A stretch of 64,000 bases of DNA from an uncultured Methanobrevibacter sp. Its GTDB lineage: Archaea; Methanobacteriota; Methanobacteria; Methanobacteriales; Methanobacteriaceae. The notes beneath the pieces were generated by a model. It worked only from the letters and a program-made list of their open reading frames with translations. It had not been told where the DNA came from and did no database searches. The stretch is taken from the NCBI RefSeq assembly GCF_937881195.1, contig NZ_CALGFC010000039.1, positions 1-64,000 of the forward strand, read 5' to 3'. Positions 55,962 through 64,000 of this stretch are shown piece after piece. Every line of letters starts with the position of its first letter. The first letter of the stretch is position 1. The translations under genes and the position numbers were made by a program.

Positions 55962-56699
55962 TTATTTAAATATATCAATTATCATCTTAAATAAAATTTT
56001 AAGCCCTACCAATGCATTAGTCCCTTTTGCCTGAGTTTCAGGAGTATAAATAGTAGTAATAGTAACTTCCTCTAATTTAAGACGATTTTTTCTGATTTCT
56101 CTTATAAATTCTGAAGACACGCCATAACCTCTTGACAATAAACTTAATTTAGGAATAATTTCTGCTTTAAAAGCTCTGAGACCAGATTGTGAATCTTTAA
56201 CTTTAGTTTTGTAAAATACAAAAGTAATAAAATTCATAATAGTATTAGCAAAATTTTTAGAGCTAGGCATATCTTCAAAAGGCCTTGATCCAATAACAAC
56301 ATCAGCTTTTCCATTTTTTAATGGTTCTGATACTTTAGCTATATCTTCAATAGCATGTTGACCATCAGCATCAAATGTAACAACAAATTTTGCACCATGT
56401 ATCAATGCTCCAGTCATACCTGTTTTTAAGGCAGCTCCTAAGCCCCTATTTATAACATGTTGATATAAAAATATATTATTTGGATATTTAGATTTATAAG
56501 ATTTAGCTATTTTAAAGGTATTATCTTTAGAACCATCATCAACAAGAACAGCCATATATCCCAATTTTACAATTTCTTCTATAATTGGACCAACAGTTTT
56601 TTCTTCATTAAAAGCAGGAATTACTATAAATATCCCATCAGTATATTTTTTGTTTAATTTAGTATTATAGTGATTAGAATCTGTGTTTTTATTTATCAT
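55962..56699 (-). CDS. family 2 glycosyltransferase (dolichyl-phosphate sugar synthase-like)
   Basis: A 245-residue GT2 enzyme. It has FIVIPAFNEEKTVGPII, AVLVDDGSKDNT, NRGLGAALKTG, the metal-binding TFDADGQHA (110-116) and KDSQSGLRAFKAEI. It resembles enzymes that load a sugar onto dolichyl phosphate for glycoprotein or cell-wall precursor synthesis. No C-terminal membrane helices, so membrane association is probably through DUF2304 downstream. GTGGT is the only ribosome-binding candidate. Confidence 0.9.
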   Translation of the reverse strand: MINKNTDSNHYNTKLNKKYTDGIFIVIPAFNEEKTVGPIIEEIVKLGYMAVLVDDGSKDNTFKIAKSYKSKYPNNIFLYQHVINRGLGAALKTGMTGALIHGAKFVVTFDADGQHAIEDIAKVSEPLKNGKADVVIGSRPFEDMPSSKNFANTIMNFITFVFYKTKVKDSQSGLRAFKAEIIPKLSLLSRGYGVSSEFIREIRKNRLKLEEVTITTIYTPETQAKGTNALVGLKILFKMIIDIFK

Positions 56700-57094
56700 G
56701 TTAGATATACCACTTTAGATATATAATTAGTTATAGTAGTTATGTTAGATACATTAGTTAATAGTTATATTAGATATATTATATGCATTAGTTAATAGTT
56801 ATATTAGATATATTAGTTATATTAGCTAAAAAATTATATGAAACCTCTTATTGACAAAAGTTATTAGTTAGATTTATTAATTTATTTTAATTTGTTTTGT
56901 TTAAATAATCAATAGAATTATTAGACATTTGTTTTACAGAGTGTTCACTTTATTATGTAATTTTATATAAATATTATTATATAAATACATTACTATTTTT
57001 AATATTCCCATAGACCAGTTTTTAACTTTAAATAAAATTAACTTAAAATATGCTAAAATTTAGAAATTAAGATAAAATAAAATTTTAATTTTGA
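56700..57094. other. 395-base gap with a 30-base direct repeat
   Basis: The first 130 bases, upstream of the glycosyltransferase, are filled with TTAGTTAT/ATTAGATAT repeats including the pair at 56752-56815. The remainder, downstream of ribC, is featureless A/T. Confidence 0.5.
56752..56815. repeat. two identical 30-base copies, 34 bases apart
   Basis: The sequence beginning CATTAGTTAATAGTTATATT is present at 56752 and 56786 with only four bases between the copies. It lies about 55-115 bases upstream of the glycosyltransferase start. Confidence 0.88.
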
Positions 57095-57553
57095 TTATAA
57101 AGGACCTGCATCCTCTTTACCTTCTCTCATTCCCATTCCAGCTTCTTTTTGCATTTGTTTAGGAGTTAACATCATTTTTATTAAATTTTGAGCATGTTCC
57201 CTTGCCCTATTTTCGGCTAATTCTTTTAAAAGATTATCCTTCTCTTCTTCATCTTCATGGACAAAAACTTCTAAAATATGAGTATTTGTCATTAATTGTG
57301 CACTAATAAGGCCTGTAGAAGCTTCATGGGCACATGTCTTATCTTTCTCCATAGGACCTGGCATTCCAAGTGCCATAACAATTTCACAGCCTTCTTCTTC
57401 GATAAGTTTTTTAGAAGCCACAGGAAGATCCTTAATCCCAGGAACAGTTTTACGAACAATCTTTAAATCAGTTGCATTAGATCTTAACTCATCAATAGCT
57501 GCTCCGCCCATATCAAAACGGGCAAAAGTAGTATCACAAATACCAATTCGCAT
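57095..57553 (-). CDS. ribC: riboflavin synthase, archaeal type
   Basis: Dismutates two lumazine molecules to riboflavin. The archaeal enzyme is unrelated to bacterial RibE and similar to lumazine synthase. The 152-residue protein begins MRIGICDTTFARFDMGGAAI and has TVPGIKDLPVASKKL, MALGMPGPMEKDKTCAHEAS and HAQNLIKMML, which are family hallmarks. GGTG precedes the ATG. Supplies flavin for F420 and prenyl-FMN pathways. Confidence 0.95.
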   Translation of the reverse strand: MRIGICDTTFARFDMGGAAIDELRSNATDLKIVRKTVPGIKDLPVASKKLIEEEGCEIVMALGMPGPMEKDKTCAHEASTGLISAQLMTNTHILEVFVHEDEEEKDNLLKELAENRAREHAQNLIKMMLTPKQMQKEAGMGMREGKEDAGPL

Positions 57554-57788
57554 TTATACACCTTTTAAAAATAATTATTTATAATTTTATTATAAATGAA
57601 TTTTTATAATTACTATTAATATTATAATCATTTATTATATTAATTATTTAGTTATTAATTATTAGTATACTAGTTATTAACATATTAATTATTTTTTTAT
57701 AAAATTAAAATATGTTAAAATTATTAATATTTAACTCTAATCTAATTATGAATATAACTATTACTATGTAACTTATTAATATTATAAA

Positions 57789-58631
57789 TTATTTTTCATT
57801 TAAGTAATTTAATAGTTCTTTACGTGCCTCACCAATAGTTAAAGGATAAGAATTAGAAATTTTAATATTGTCTTGCTTTTCTAGAACTTCTAAAAGATGA
57901 GCTACCCTAGGCAATCTCAAATCTGCATCTCTAATTAATTCAATATCATCAAATACTTCATGAGGAGTTCCTTCTTTAATAATTTTACCCTCTTTAATAA
58001 TATTAACCTTATCAGAATAAAGAGGGACTAAATCAACATCATGAGTAGATATAATAATAGTCATACCTTGATTATTAAGTTCATATAATAATTTAAGCAT
58101 TTTAGAAGCACCTTTAGGATCCAATCCTGAAGTTGGTTCATCTAAAACCATAATTTCAGGATTCATAGCTAATATACCAGCAATTGCAACCTTCTTTTTT
58201 TGCCCACCACTTAAATGATGTGGAGGTTTTTTCTCAAAGCCTTCCATCCCAACACGTTTAAGTGAATCTGTAACACGTATTTTTGTTTCTTCCTGAGAGA
58301 AGCCAATATTGAGTGGACCAAAAGCAACATCTTCCTCAACAGTTGGTGCAAAAAGTTGGTCATCAGGATTTTGAAATACAATTCCCACTTTCTGTCTTGC
58401 TTTAAGCAAACCTTTTTTGTTATACTCTAATTTTTCACCATCAATAAGTACTTCACCATTTTCTGGTTCAAAAATTCCATTAAAATGTAGAAAAAGTGTA
58501 GATTTTCCAGCACCATTTTTACCAAGTAATGAAACAATCTGACCTTTTTCTACCTTGAAATTAATATTATCCAATGCTTTTGTACCATCAGAGTATAAAT
58601 AAGTAATATTCTTAGCTTCTATAATATTCAT
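57789..58631 (-). CDS. cbiO: cobalt ECF-type transporter ATPase
   Basis: Energy-coupling ATPase of the CbiMNQO cobalt importer. 280 residues: Walker A GKNGAGKST (37-45), Q-loop GIVFQNPDDQLFAPTVEEDV, signature LSGGQKKKVAIAG, Walker B EIMVLDEPTSGLDP and the H-loop STHDVD. AGGTGG precedes the ATG. It is separated from cbiQ by a His-rich EamA transporter gene on the same strand. Confidence 0.95.
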   Translation of the reverse strand: MNIIEAKNITYLYSDGTKALDNINFKVEKGQIVSLLGKNGAGKSTLFLHFNGIFEPENGEVLIDGEKLEYNKKGLLKARQKVGIVFQNPDDQLFAPTVEEDVAFGPLNIGFSQEETKIRVTDSLKRVGMEGFEKKPPHHLSGGQKKKVAIAGILAMNPEIMVLDEPTSGLDPKGASKMLKLLYELNNQGMTIIISTHDVDLVPLYSDKVNIIKEGKIIKEGTPHEVFDDIELIRDADLRLPRVAHLLEVLEKQDNIKISNSYPLTIGEARKELLNYLNEK

Positions 58632-58813
58632 TAGTCCACCTATTAATTGTTATAAATTATGTTTTATTTACATATATAATTATTTAAAATTAAAATTTAA
58701 AACATTATTCTTCAAATTTATGATTAATATTTAAAGAATTAATAATAATGAGTCTATTAACAATAATACCCTTATTATTATAATATTTTTTAATATTAAT
58801 AAAATTACTAATT

Positions 58814-60049
58814 TTAATGAGTGTGTTTATGATGTAAATCTGGAAAATGATTGTGTTTATGATATTTTTCATTATGATGATGCATATGACTATGTTTTTT
58901 ATTTTTAGATTTATCACAACACTCAGGGTTATCAATATTATGATTGTGATTATGATGATTATCATCATGAGAATGAAGATGAATATGCTCAATTTTTTTA
59001 TGAGAATGATAATGATTATGAACCAAATTATTCGTAATTAATACTGCAATAATTAATAATAAACTAGCTATAATCAAATTTAATGTTATTGGTTCACCAA
59101 TAAATAGAGAAAATAAAATACCCCAAAATGGTGCAGTTGAAAATAAAATTTGGCTTCTAGTAGCCCCAAGATTCTGAGCAGAACTAATAAAAATAACAAT
59201 GCTCAATCCATAGGATACTATCCCCAACACTATACCAAAAAATATTGATTCTATTGATAAAATCTGATGAGCTAAAAATAAGCCAATAGTTAAATTAATT
59301 CCTCCTCCAAAAATACCTTTAACAAATGTAATGAATTCTGGAGAAACTCCATCAACAATAGAAGTGAGTTGGTTATCTAAACCCCATGAAAAACAAGCTA
59401 AAATTATAAAAATTATAGAGAATAAGTTTCCAAACGAATTATTCCAAGAGACTACTAATCCTGCTGAAAATGTTAAAATCAATCCAATTACTGCAAATTT
59501 ATCCAAATTATCTTTGAAAAAAATTACTCCTAAAATTGCTGTGGTTACAAGTTCCATATTTAGCCAAACTGCTGTTGAACTTGCACTATTATAAGAAAGA
59601 CCCATCATTAAAAATAAAGGCCCTAATATCCCGCCAAAAATAACTATTAGTAATATTTTTAAAAAGTTTTTACCAAATCCAAGATTAAATAAATATTCTT
59701 TAATAATTTTTTCATTTATATTCTTATATTTATTCTTATTATTCTTATTATCCTCATTATTCTCATTCTTATTATCTTTCTTATTATTTTTCTTATTATT
59801 CTTATTATCATTTTCATTATCAATCGCATTATTCTTATTAATATCCCTTTTATTTATATTATAATTTAAATTATTATATAATTTCTTTATTATAGTAGGG
59901 ACAATAACAGTCCCTGAACCTAAATATAATAAACCTGCTAATTGAAAGGAATTTAAATTAATTAAAAGAATTTTACTAAATGGTGTTGCAATACCAAATA
60001 ACAAACCAGATAATAATCCTAAAAATATCCAATATCTATTGAAATTCAA
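58814..60049 (-). CDS. EamA/DMT-family transporter with long His-rich tail
   Basis: A 411-residue protein with about ten membrane helices in two EamA halves. Between the second and third helices lies a 45-residue Asn/Lys/Asp insert (about 67-113). The last about 70 residues carry some two dozen histidines plus a CC pair (IEHIHLHSHDDNHHNHNHN, PECCDK, HSHMHHHNEKYHKHNH). His-rich tails of this sort bind Ni, Co or Zn. The gene lies between cbiQ and cbiO, so a metal efflux or storage role linked to cobalt import is likely but unproven. TTG start with GGTGA four bases upstream. Confidence 0.85.
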   Translation of the reverse strand: MNFNRYWIFLGLLSGLLFGIATPFSKILLINLNSFQLAGLLYLGSGTVIVPTIIKKLYNNLNYNINKRDINKNNAIDNENDNKNNKKNNKKDNKNENNEDNKNNKNKYKNINEKIIKEYLFNLGFGKNFLKILLIVIFGGILGPLFLMMGLSYNSASSTAVWLNMELVTTAILGVIFFKDNLDKFAVIGLILTFSAGLVVSWNNSFGNLFSIIFIILACFSWGLDNQLTSIVDGVSPEFITFVKGIFGGGINLTIGLFLAHQILSIESIFFGIVLGIVSYGLSIVIFISSAQNLGATRSQILFSTAPFWGILFSLFIGEPITLNLIIASLLLIIAVLITNNLVHNHYHSHKKIEHIHLHSHDDNHHNHNHNIDNPECCDKSKNKKHSHMHHHNEKYHKHNHFPDLHHKHTH

Positions 60050-60506
60050 ATTTTCACCAATATTTTACATTAAACCAAAATAAATTAAATAAATTAAATA
60101 GATTAAATAGATTAAATAGATTAAATAAAAATAATTAAGAATATAACTAATTATCGGCTTATATATTATACATTAACTATTGAATAGATATATAAAACAA
60201 TTAACTCCATAATTTATTATTATTTAGCAGTATTACTTTTTTTAAATTTTCTTATAAACTGTTATTACTTATATTTTATTAAAATATAATAAAGTATTTT
60301 AAATAAATAAAAAATAAAATTTTATTGATTTATAAAGTATTTTGTATTTTTATAAAATATTGTTATTTAGATATTCTTTTATTTAATTGAATATATTATC
60401 AAATAATAAATAATCAATTAATATTTTAAATAATATTAAATAATATTAATTATTAGTAACATATCTTTAAAAAGCTTTTAAATCAAAATTAATTATCAGA
60501 TATATA
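60050..60506. other. 457-base gap inside the cobalt cluster
   Basis: A long A/T gap between cbiQ and the EamA gene, including the 9-base tandem repeat at 60081-60130. Its size suggests the EamA gene has its own promoter. Confidence 0.45.
60081..60130. repeat. tandem ATTAAATAG repeat
   Basis: About five copies of a 9-base unit (the first with A in place of G) end about 30 bases upstream of the EamA start. Confidence 0.8.
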
Positions 60507-61181
60507 TTAAGGTTTATATTTAGGTAATTCTCCATTATAACCTCTAGAATCTAAAGCATGTTGTAATTTTTCACCTTTATCTAAAGATTTAAAAAATAAA
60601 TTGGATATCAAAAGACCTAAAGACCTGTAAGAATTTTTAAATCCATTATACCCCATTCTTGTTTTTTGAGCATTTGTCATTATTTTTATCTGATCTAAAA
60701 ATACAAAAATAGATGTATACATCAATAAAGCAATCTCAATAAATATTTTTGGGATTTTTATTTTGCCAAGATCGTTTAATATCTCAGCTATTGGTGTTGT
60801 TAAAGATAAAAGTCCAAGAGCAGAAAAACAAGCCAATGTTCTACAAAATGTGGTTATTGCAAGTGATAATGCATCTTCTCTTATAACAATACCAAAAATA
60901 CCAGTATTAAATAATATCTGACCACTACCAAAAAAGAATGCCATGAAAATACATGTTATTAAAGCAAAACCAAAAGGTATAGAAATGAATTTAATATAAA
61001 ATTTAAAAGGAATTTTAGCCACTAAAAGTAAAAAAATTCCAATTACAAAAGTTATAAAAAGAGAAACAATTGGCATATTGACTACTAAAGCAAAAATCAT
61101 TATGGAAATGGAAGCTATAAACTTATAGCTACTTTTAACATTTCTCAAATTATTTTCATGTGCAATATAATCAATTTCCAA
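60507..61181 (-). CDS. cbiQ: cobalt ECF transporter transmembrane protein
   Basis: The T-component (CbiQ) that couples the ATPase to CbiM. About 224 residues with four or five membrane helices. The C-terminal coupling motif reads KTRMGYNGFKNSYRSLGLLISNLF, then ALDSRGYNGE, the two Ala-Arg-Gly-type helices that touch CbiO. The start is uncertain: a TTG at 61196 is also in frame. I prefer the TTG at 61181 (EIDYIAHENN), behind GTGGGTTG. Confidence 0.93.
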   Translation of the reverse strand: MEIDYIAHENNLRNVKSSYKFIASISIMIFALVVNMPIVSLFITFVIGIFLLLVAKIPFKFYIKFISIPFGFALITCIFMAFFFGSGQILFNTGIFGIVIREDALSLAITTFCRTLACFSALGLLSLTTPIAEILNDLGKIKIPKIFIEIALLMYTSIFVFLDQIKIMTNAQKTRMGYNGFKNSYRSLGLLISNLFFKSLDKGEKLQHALDSRGYNGELPKYKP

Positions 61182-61194
61182 TTTAACAACCCAC

Positions 61195-61262
61195 AAAATA
61201 ATTAAATAATTAAAATAATTAAATAATTAAAATAATTAAATAATTAAAATAATTATATAATT
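61195..61262. repeat. 17-base tandem repeat between cbiN and cbiQ
   Basis: AAAATAATTAAATAATT is repeated perfectly three times from 61195, with a fourth decayed copy. It occupies most of the cbiN-cbiQ gap and abuts the cbiQ start. Confidence 0.9.
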
Positions 61263-61312
61263 TAATAGATTAATATTAATAATTATTATAATCAATAATA
61301 ATTATTTTAATA

Positions 61313-61609
61313 TCATTCTTTCTCATATTTCGAAGTACCTCTCCAGTAACCAATGAAATAACCAATAATTATTGCACCAATTGCAGCTTGAAGTGCAAAT
61401 AACAAACTTTCTATCTCACCACTTGGAGGTTCCCAAAAGGAAGAAAACCATGGTTGATAACCGAGTTTTTCAATAACTTGACTAGCACCATCATCAGAAC
61501 CGACAAAATAGCCTTGATCCTCCCCGAGGCCAGAATACATTACCATTGGAACTATAGCAATAATAGCTACAAGGATTAACAAAATTATATCTCTATTTCT
61601 AGTACTCAT
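61313..61609 (-). CDS. cbiN: cobalt transport accessory protein
   Basis: A 98-residue protein with two membrane helices (about 6-25 and 70-90) joined by an extracytoplasmic loop with DQGYFVGSDDGASQVIEKLG and PWFSSFWEPPSGEIESLLFA. This is the CbiN layout; CbiN docks on CbiM and stimulates cobalt loading. GTGAT precedes the ATG. It lies between cbiM and cbiQ. Confidence 0.93.
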   Translation of the reverse strand: MSTRNRDIILLILVAIIAIVPMVMYSGLGEDQGYFVGSDDGASQVIEKLGYQPWFSSFWEPPSGEIESLLFALQAAIGAIIIGYFIGYWRGTSKYEKE

Positions 61610-61669
61610 AATATCACTTCATTTAATTTAGCACTTTTAAATTTAGCTCCTTAAATTTAGCTATTATAT

Positions 61670-62356
61670 TTAACTATCTCCTGAAACTTTAGAGTTAGAT
61701 TTAACTTTTAAAGCATTCAATTTTTCAAGTAATCTTGGTTTATATTTTGTTAGTTGATCCCAAATAACAACAGTCAATAATCCTTCAGCAATTGCTAATG
61801 GAACTTGAGTTATGGCAAAAATTCCGAAAAATGTAGTAAAAGCTGCTTGGAAAGTAGGCTCTGGAAAAGCCATAGCTAATTGGAATGAGGTTGTTATATA
61901 AGTAAAAAGATCTCCAAAAAATGCTGCGAAGAATATAGCTACCGCAGATGAGAAATTTGACTTCATAAAACCTTTATAAACCGTCCATGCTACAAGAGGC
62001 CCTATAATACCCATAGAAAATACATTTGCTCCAAGAGTAGTAAGACCACCATGGGCTAAAAGTATTGCCTGAAACAATAATACAATTGTAGCAAGAACTG
62101 CGGTTACAGCAGGTCCAAATATTGCTGCGCCTAAACCATTACCAGTAGGATGTGAACAGCTACCAGTAACAGAAGGCATTTTTAATGACGAAAGTACAAA
62201 CATAAAAGCACCACTAACCGCTAAAAGTGATTTAGATTCTGGTGTTTCATCAGTTACTTTTTTAATACGTATAATTCCATAAGCAATTACTGGAATTGAA
62301 AGTATATACCAAAAAGCACACCAAAGTGGTGGTAAAAATCCTTCCATAATGTGCAT
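61670..62356 (-). CDS. cbiM: cobalt ECF transporter substrate-binding protein
   Basis: S-component for Co(II). 228 residues with about seven membrane helices. The N-terminus MHIMEGFLPP contains the metal-binding Met1-His2 and His region of CbiM/NikM. Later come SCSHPTGNGLGAAIFGP, with the conserved His, and LAHGGLTTLGANVFSMG. GGAGAG precedes the ATG. It is the first gene of the cbiM-N-Q-(EamA)-O cluster. Ni cannot be fully excluded as substrate, but the CbiN-type partner favours cobalt. Confidence 0.95.
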   Translation of the reverse strand: MHIMEGFLPPLWCAFWYILSIPVIAYGIIRIKKVTDETPESKSLLAVSGAFMFVLSSLKMPSVTGSCSHPTGNGLGAAIFGPAVTAVLATIVLLFQAILLAHGGLTTLGANVFSMGIIGPLVAWTVYKGFMKSNFSSAVAIFFAAFFGDLFTYITTSFQLAMAFPEPTFQAAFTTFFGIFAITQVPLAIAEGLLTVVIWDQLTKYKPRLLEKLNALKVKSNSKVSGDS

Positions 62357-62444
62357 AAATTATCTCTCCATATTATTTTAATAAATAAAAATTTATAACC
62401 AAATTAATTATAATTAATATTAATTGGCTACCTCATATAATATA

Positions 62445-62475
62445 AAATAAACTTGAATATGCATAAAGTTTATTT
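62445..62475. promoter_or_regulatory. perfect inverted repeat upstream of cbiM, candidate operator
   Basis: AAATAAACTT and AAGTTTATTT form 10-base perfect arms around an 11-base spacer, 89 bases upstream of the cbiM ATG. The centre-to-centre spacing of 21 bases is two helical turns, as expected for a dimeric repressor. A metal-responsive regulator of the NikR type is a natural candidate, but the sequence is not one I can match to a known site. Confidence 0.5.
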
Positions 62476-62943
<468 letters not shown>

Positions 62944-63591
62944 TCATTTCAAAGAATTCAAAATATTATCAACCGCTAATCTAGGATCTTCTGAATTGTA
63001 AATAGATCTTCCAATTATTAAAGCATCAGCATAATTCAAAGTATCTTTAGGATTCCCCCCTTGAGTACCAACACCAGGAGATATTATAAAAGAGTCTTTA
63101 CCAACAATATTTCTAATTTCCGAAAGTCTATTAAGCCTTGTTGAAGGAGCAACATAATTTTTGATTCCCATTTCGATTCCCATCTTTGCTATATCATCAG
63201 CAACTTCTTGAAGAAACATTTCTGCTCCAGGATGCGACATCTCTGTCAAAAGAAAAATATCTTTACCATACCCACTAGCAACATCCAAACATGCATTAAC
63301 ACTATCTTTACCCACAAAACCATGGGTTATTAATGCATCTGCTCCAGCATCAAAAGTTAAATCAGCAATTTTTGAATTAGTTTCAGGAATATCTGCTACT
63401 TTATAATCACAAATAACATTAAAATCAAAATTATCCTTAAAAATACCAATAGATTTGATTCCTTCAGCCAATGTCAATGGATATCCAATTTTAATTGTAT
63501 CAATATAATCAGAAATTTCTTCAACAACTTTATAAGCTTCTAAAATATCCATTAAATCCATAGCTAAAATTATATTATTTTTAACATTCAT
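62944..63591 (-). CDS. pyrF: orotidine 5'-phosphate decarboxylase
   Basis: Last step of UMP synthesis. The 215-residue TIM barrel has ILAMDLMD, TIKIGYPL, the catalytic ICDYKVADIPETN (Asp-Lys-Asp), HGFVGKDSV and IISPGVGTQGGNP with LIIGRSIYNS for phosphate binding. An in-frame ATG at 63600 lies within the GGATG ribosome-binding site; the ATG six bases later is the likely start, as in the ferritin gene. Confidence 0.95.
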   Translation of the reverse strand: MNVKNNIILAMDLMDILEAYKVVEEISDYIDTIKIGYPLTLAEGIKSIGIFKDNFDFNVICDYKVADIPETNSKIADLTFDAGADALITHGFVGKDSVNACLDVASGYGKDIFLLTEMSHPGAEMFLQEVADDIAKMGIEMGIKNYVAPSTRLNRLSEIRNIVGKDSFIISPGVGTQGGNPKDTLNYADALIIGRSIYNSEDPRLAVDNILNSLK

Positions 63592-63615
63592 AAAAAACAT
63601 CCATTATTGTATTCA

Positions 63616-63755
63616 TATTTGATATAATATTATAGTCGATATAATTATTAAGCATATATAAAATTATAGTTGATATAAAATTATAATCGATATATATTAA
63701 GTAGATATAAAATTATATTCTATATAATATTATATTTGATATAAAATTACTCAAA
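63616..63755. repeat. imperfect GATATAAAATTATA repeats upstream of pyrF
   Basis: Five or six imperfect copies of a roughly 30-base unit built from GATATAAAATTATARTYGATATA fill the hisG-like/pyrF gap. The TCGATATA part is partly palindromic. Confidence 0.6.
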
Positions 63756-63769
63756 TTATAATTTAATAA

Positions 63770-64000
63770 TTATTTAACATATTGTTTAACATCATTCCTA
63801 ACAATTGAAGATGCATTATAATCTTTTATCCCATTTAACATTTCAGGAAACTTATTTTTTTCAATTAGGACATTAATTTGAGAAAATTTGCTTCCAGTAT
63901 TAATTGTAGGTTCATCAGAACAATAATTGTTATTTACTAAAAAATCACTTACAGCTAAAGCCATATCATTGTTAACATTAAATTTAACATCAAAATATTT
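63770..64000 (-). CDS. C-terminal end of a probable ATP phosphoribosyltransferase (partial)
   Basis: An open frame runs off the window edge; only the last 76 residues are present (KYFDVKFNVNNDMALAVSDF onward). The pattern of a strand with FNV, then EPTINTGSKFSQINVLIEK and FPEMLNGIKDYNASSIVRNDVKQYV resembles the regulatory HisG C-terminal domain (NVP..., PTV..L, V..VV, L..LK..GA..I....I). That would be the first enzyme of histidine synthesis. The match is by eye and the catalytic part is outside. The internal ATG at 63964 is not the start. Confidence 0.45.
   Translation of the reverse strand, partial: KYFDVKFNVNNDMALAVSDFLVNNNYCSDEPTINTGSKFSQINVLIEKNKFPEMLNGIKDYNASSIVRNDVKQYVK

Noticed and set aside
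59331..59594. Plus-strand frames inside the EamA, atwA, rfcL and guaB genes
   Set aside because: All lie antisense to well-supported genes and have no ribosome-binding site or recognisable domain.

Overview
The window is a 64-kb piece of a very AT-rich archaeal chromosome. Several genes point to a hydrogenotrophic methanogen of the Methanobacteriales, most likely Methanobrevibacter. These are the MCR activation ATPase AtwA, the methanofuran enzyme MfnB, an FwdC-like GXGXG protein, an archaeal-type riboflavin synthase RibC, RFC large and small subunits, an Orc1/Cdc6-type ATPase, beta-helix adhesin-like surface proteins and a tiny protein with pseudomurein-binding-like repeats. A molybdopterin gene set argues against Methanosphaera. 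The species cannot be told from the sequence alone. No rRNA, tRNA, CRISPR array, insertion sequence or prophage was seen.

Layout. 0.1-5.6 kb (mostly + strand): zinc-ribbon protein, unknown protein, DUF116 protein, a short Cdc6-like ATPase, a DUF2115 protein and a TatD hydrolase. 5.8-7.2 kb (-): a membrane-anchored S26/S24-like protease and aroD. 7.7-11.1 kb (+): an unknown protein, sucD, hmgA and a small acidic protein. 11.1-13.8 kb (-): rfcL and rfcS. 14.4-17.3 kb (+): pentapeptide-repeat protein, FwdC-like protein and htpX. 17.4-26.5 kb (-): zinc-ribbon/TM2 protein, ACT protein with an aryl-CoA ligase, a sugar-phosphate isomerase-like protein, an FmdE-like protein, the DUF2162/ExbB-like/DUF2149 membrane cluster and a large adhesin. 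27.6 kb (+): a second, membrane-anchored beta-helix protein. 29.3-33.1 kb (-): hisS, hisI and a PIN-ATPase-KH protein. 33.7-36.6 kb (+): aroE, a NifX-like protein and a degenerate PP-loop protein. 36.7-40.6 kb (-): ferritin, two rubredoxins, a universal stress protein and atwA. 41.0-44.6 kb: nadM, moaE, a molbindin (-), trmO and mobA. 44.9-64 kb (all -): PMBR-like mini-protein, membrane protein, cbiT, ubiX, HD hydrolase, guaB, mfnB, a LutA/LutB-like Fe-S pair, DUF2304 plus a glycosyltransferase, ribC, the cbiMNQ/EamA/cbiO cobalt transport cluster, pyrF and the end of a probable hisG.

How the genes fit together. Coenzyme supply for methanogenesis is strongly represented: cobalt uptake and corrin methylation (cbiMNQO, cbiT), molybdopterin (moaE, mobA, mop), methanofuran (mfnB), flavin and prenyl-flavin (ribC, ubiX), NAD (nadM) and MCR activation (atwA). 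A ferritin, two rubredoxins and a Usp form a stress and iron-handling island.

The most interesting signal is translational. At 2370, 6431 and 31727 (and possibly 26486) the reading frame continues upstream of the first ordinary start codon, to a Shine-Dalgarno sequence followed at normal spacing by ATT or ATA. The upstream extensions look like real protein: a membrane anchor in one case and the HisI family N-terminus in another. Other items worth a second look are a CTU2-like degenerate PP-loop protein, a free-standing PMBR-like protein, a His-rich EamA transporter inside the cobalt operon, an EF-hand loop in HtpX, and a 10-bp-arm inverted repeat upstream of cbiM. Intergenic DNA is extremely AT-rich and repeatedly carries its own private short tandem repeats.
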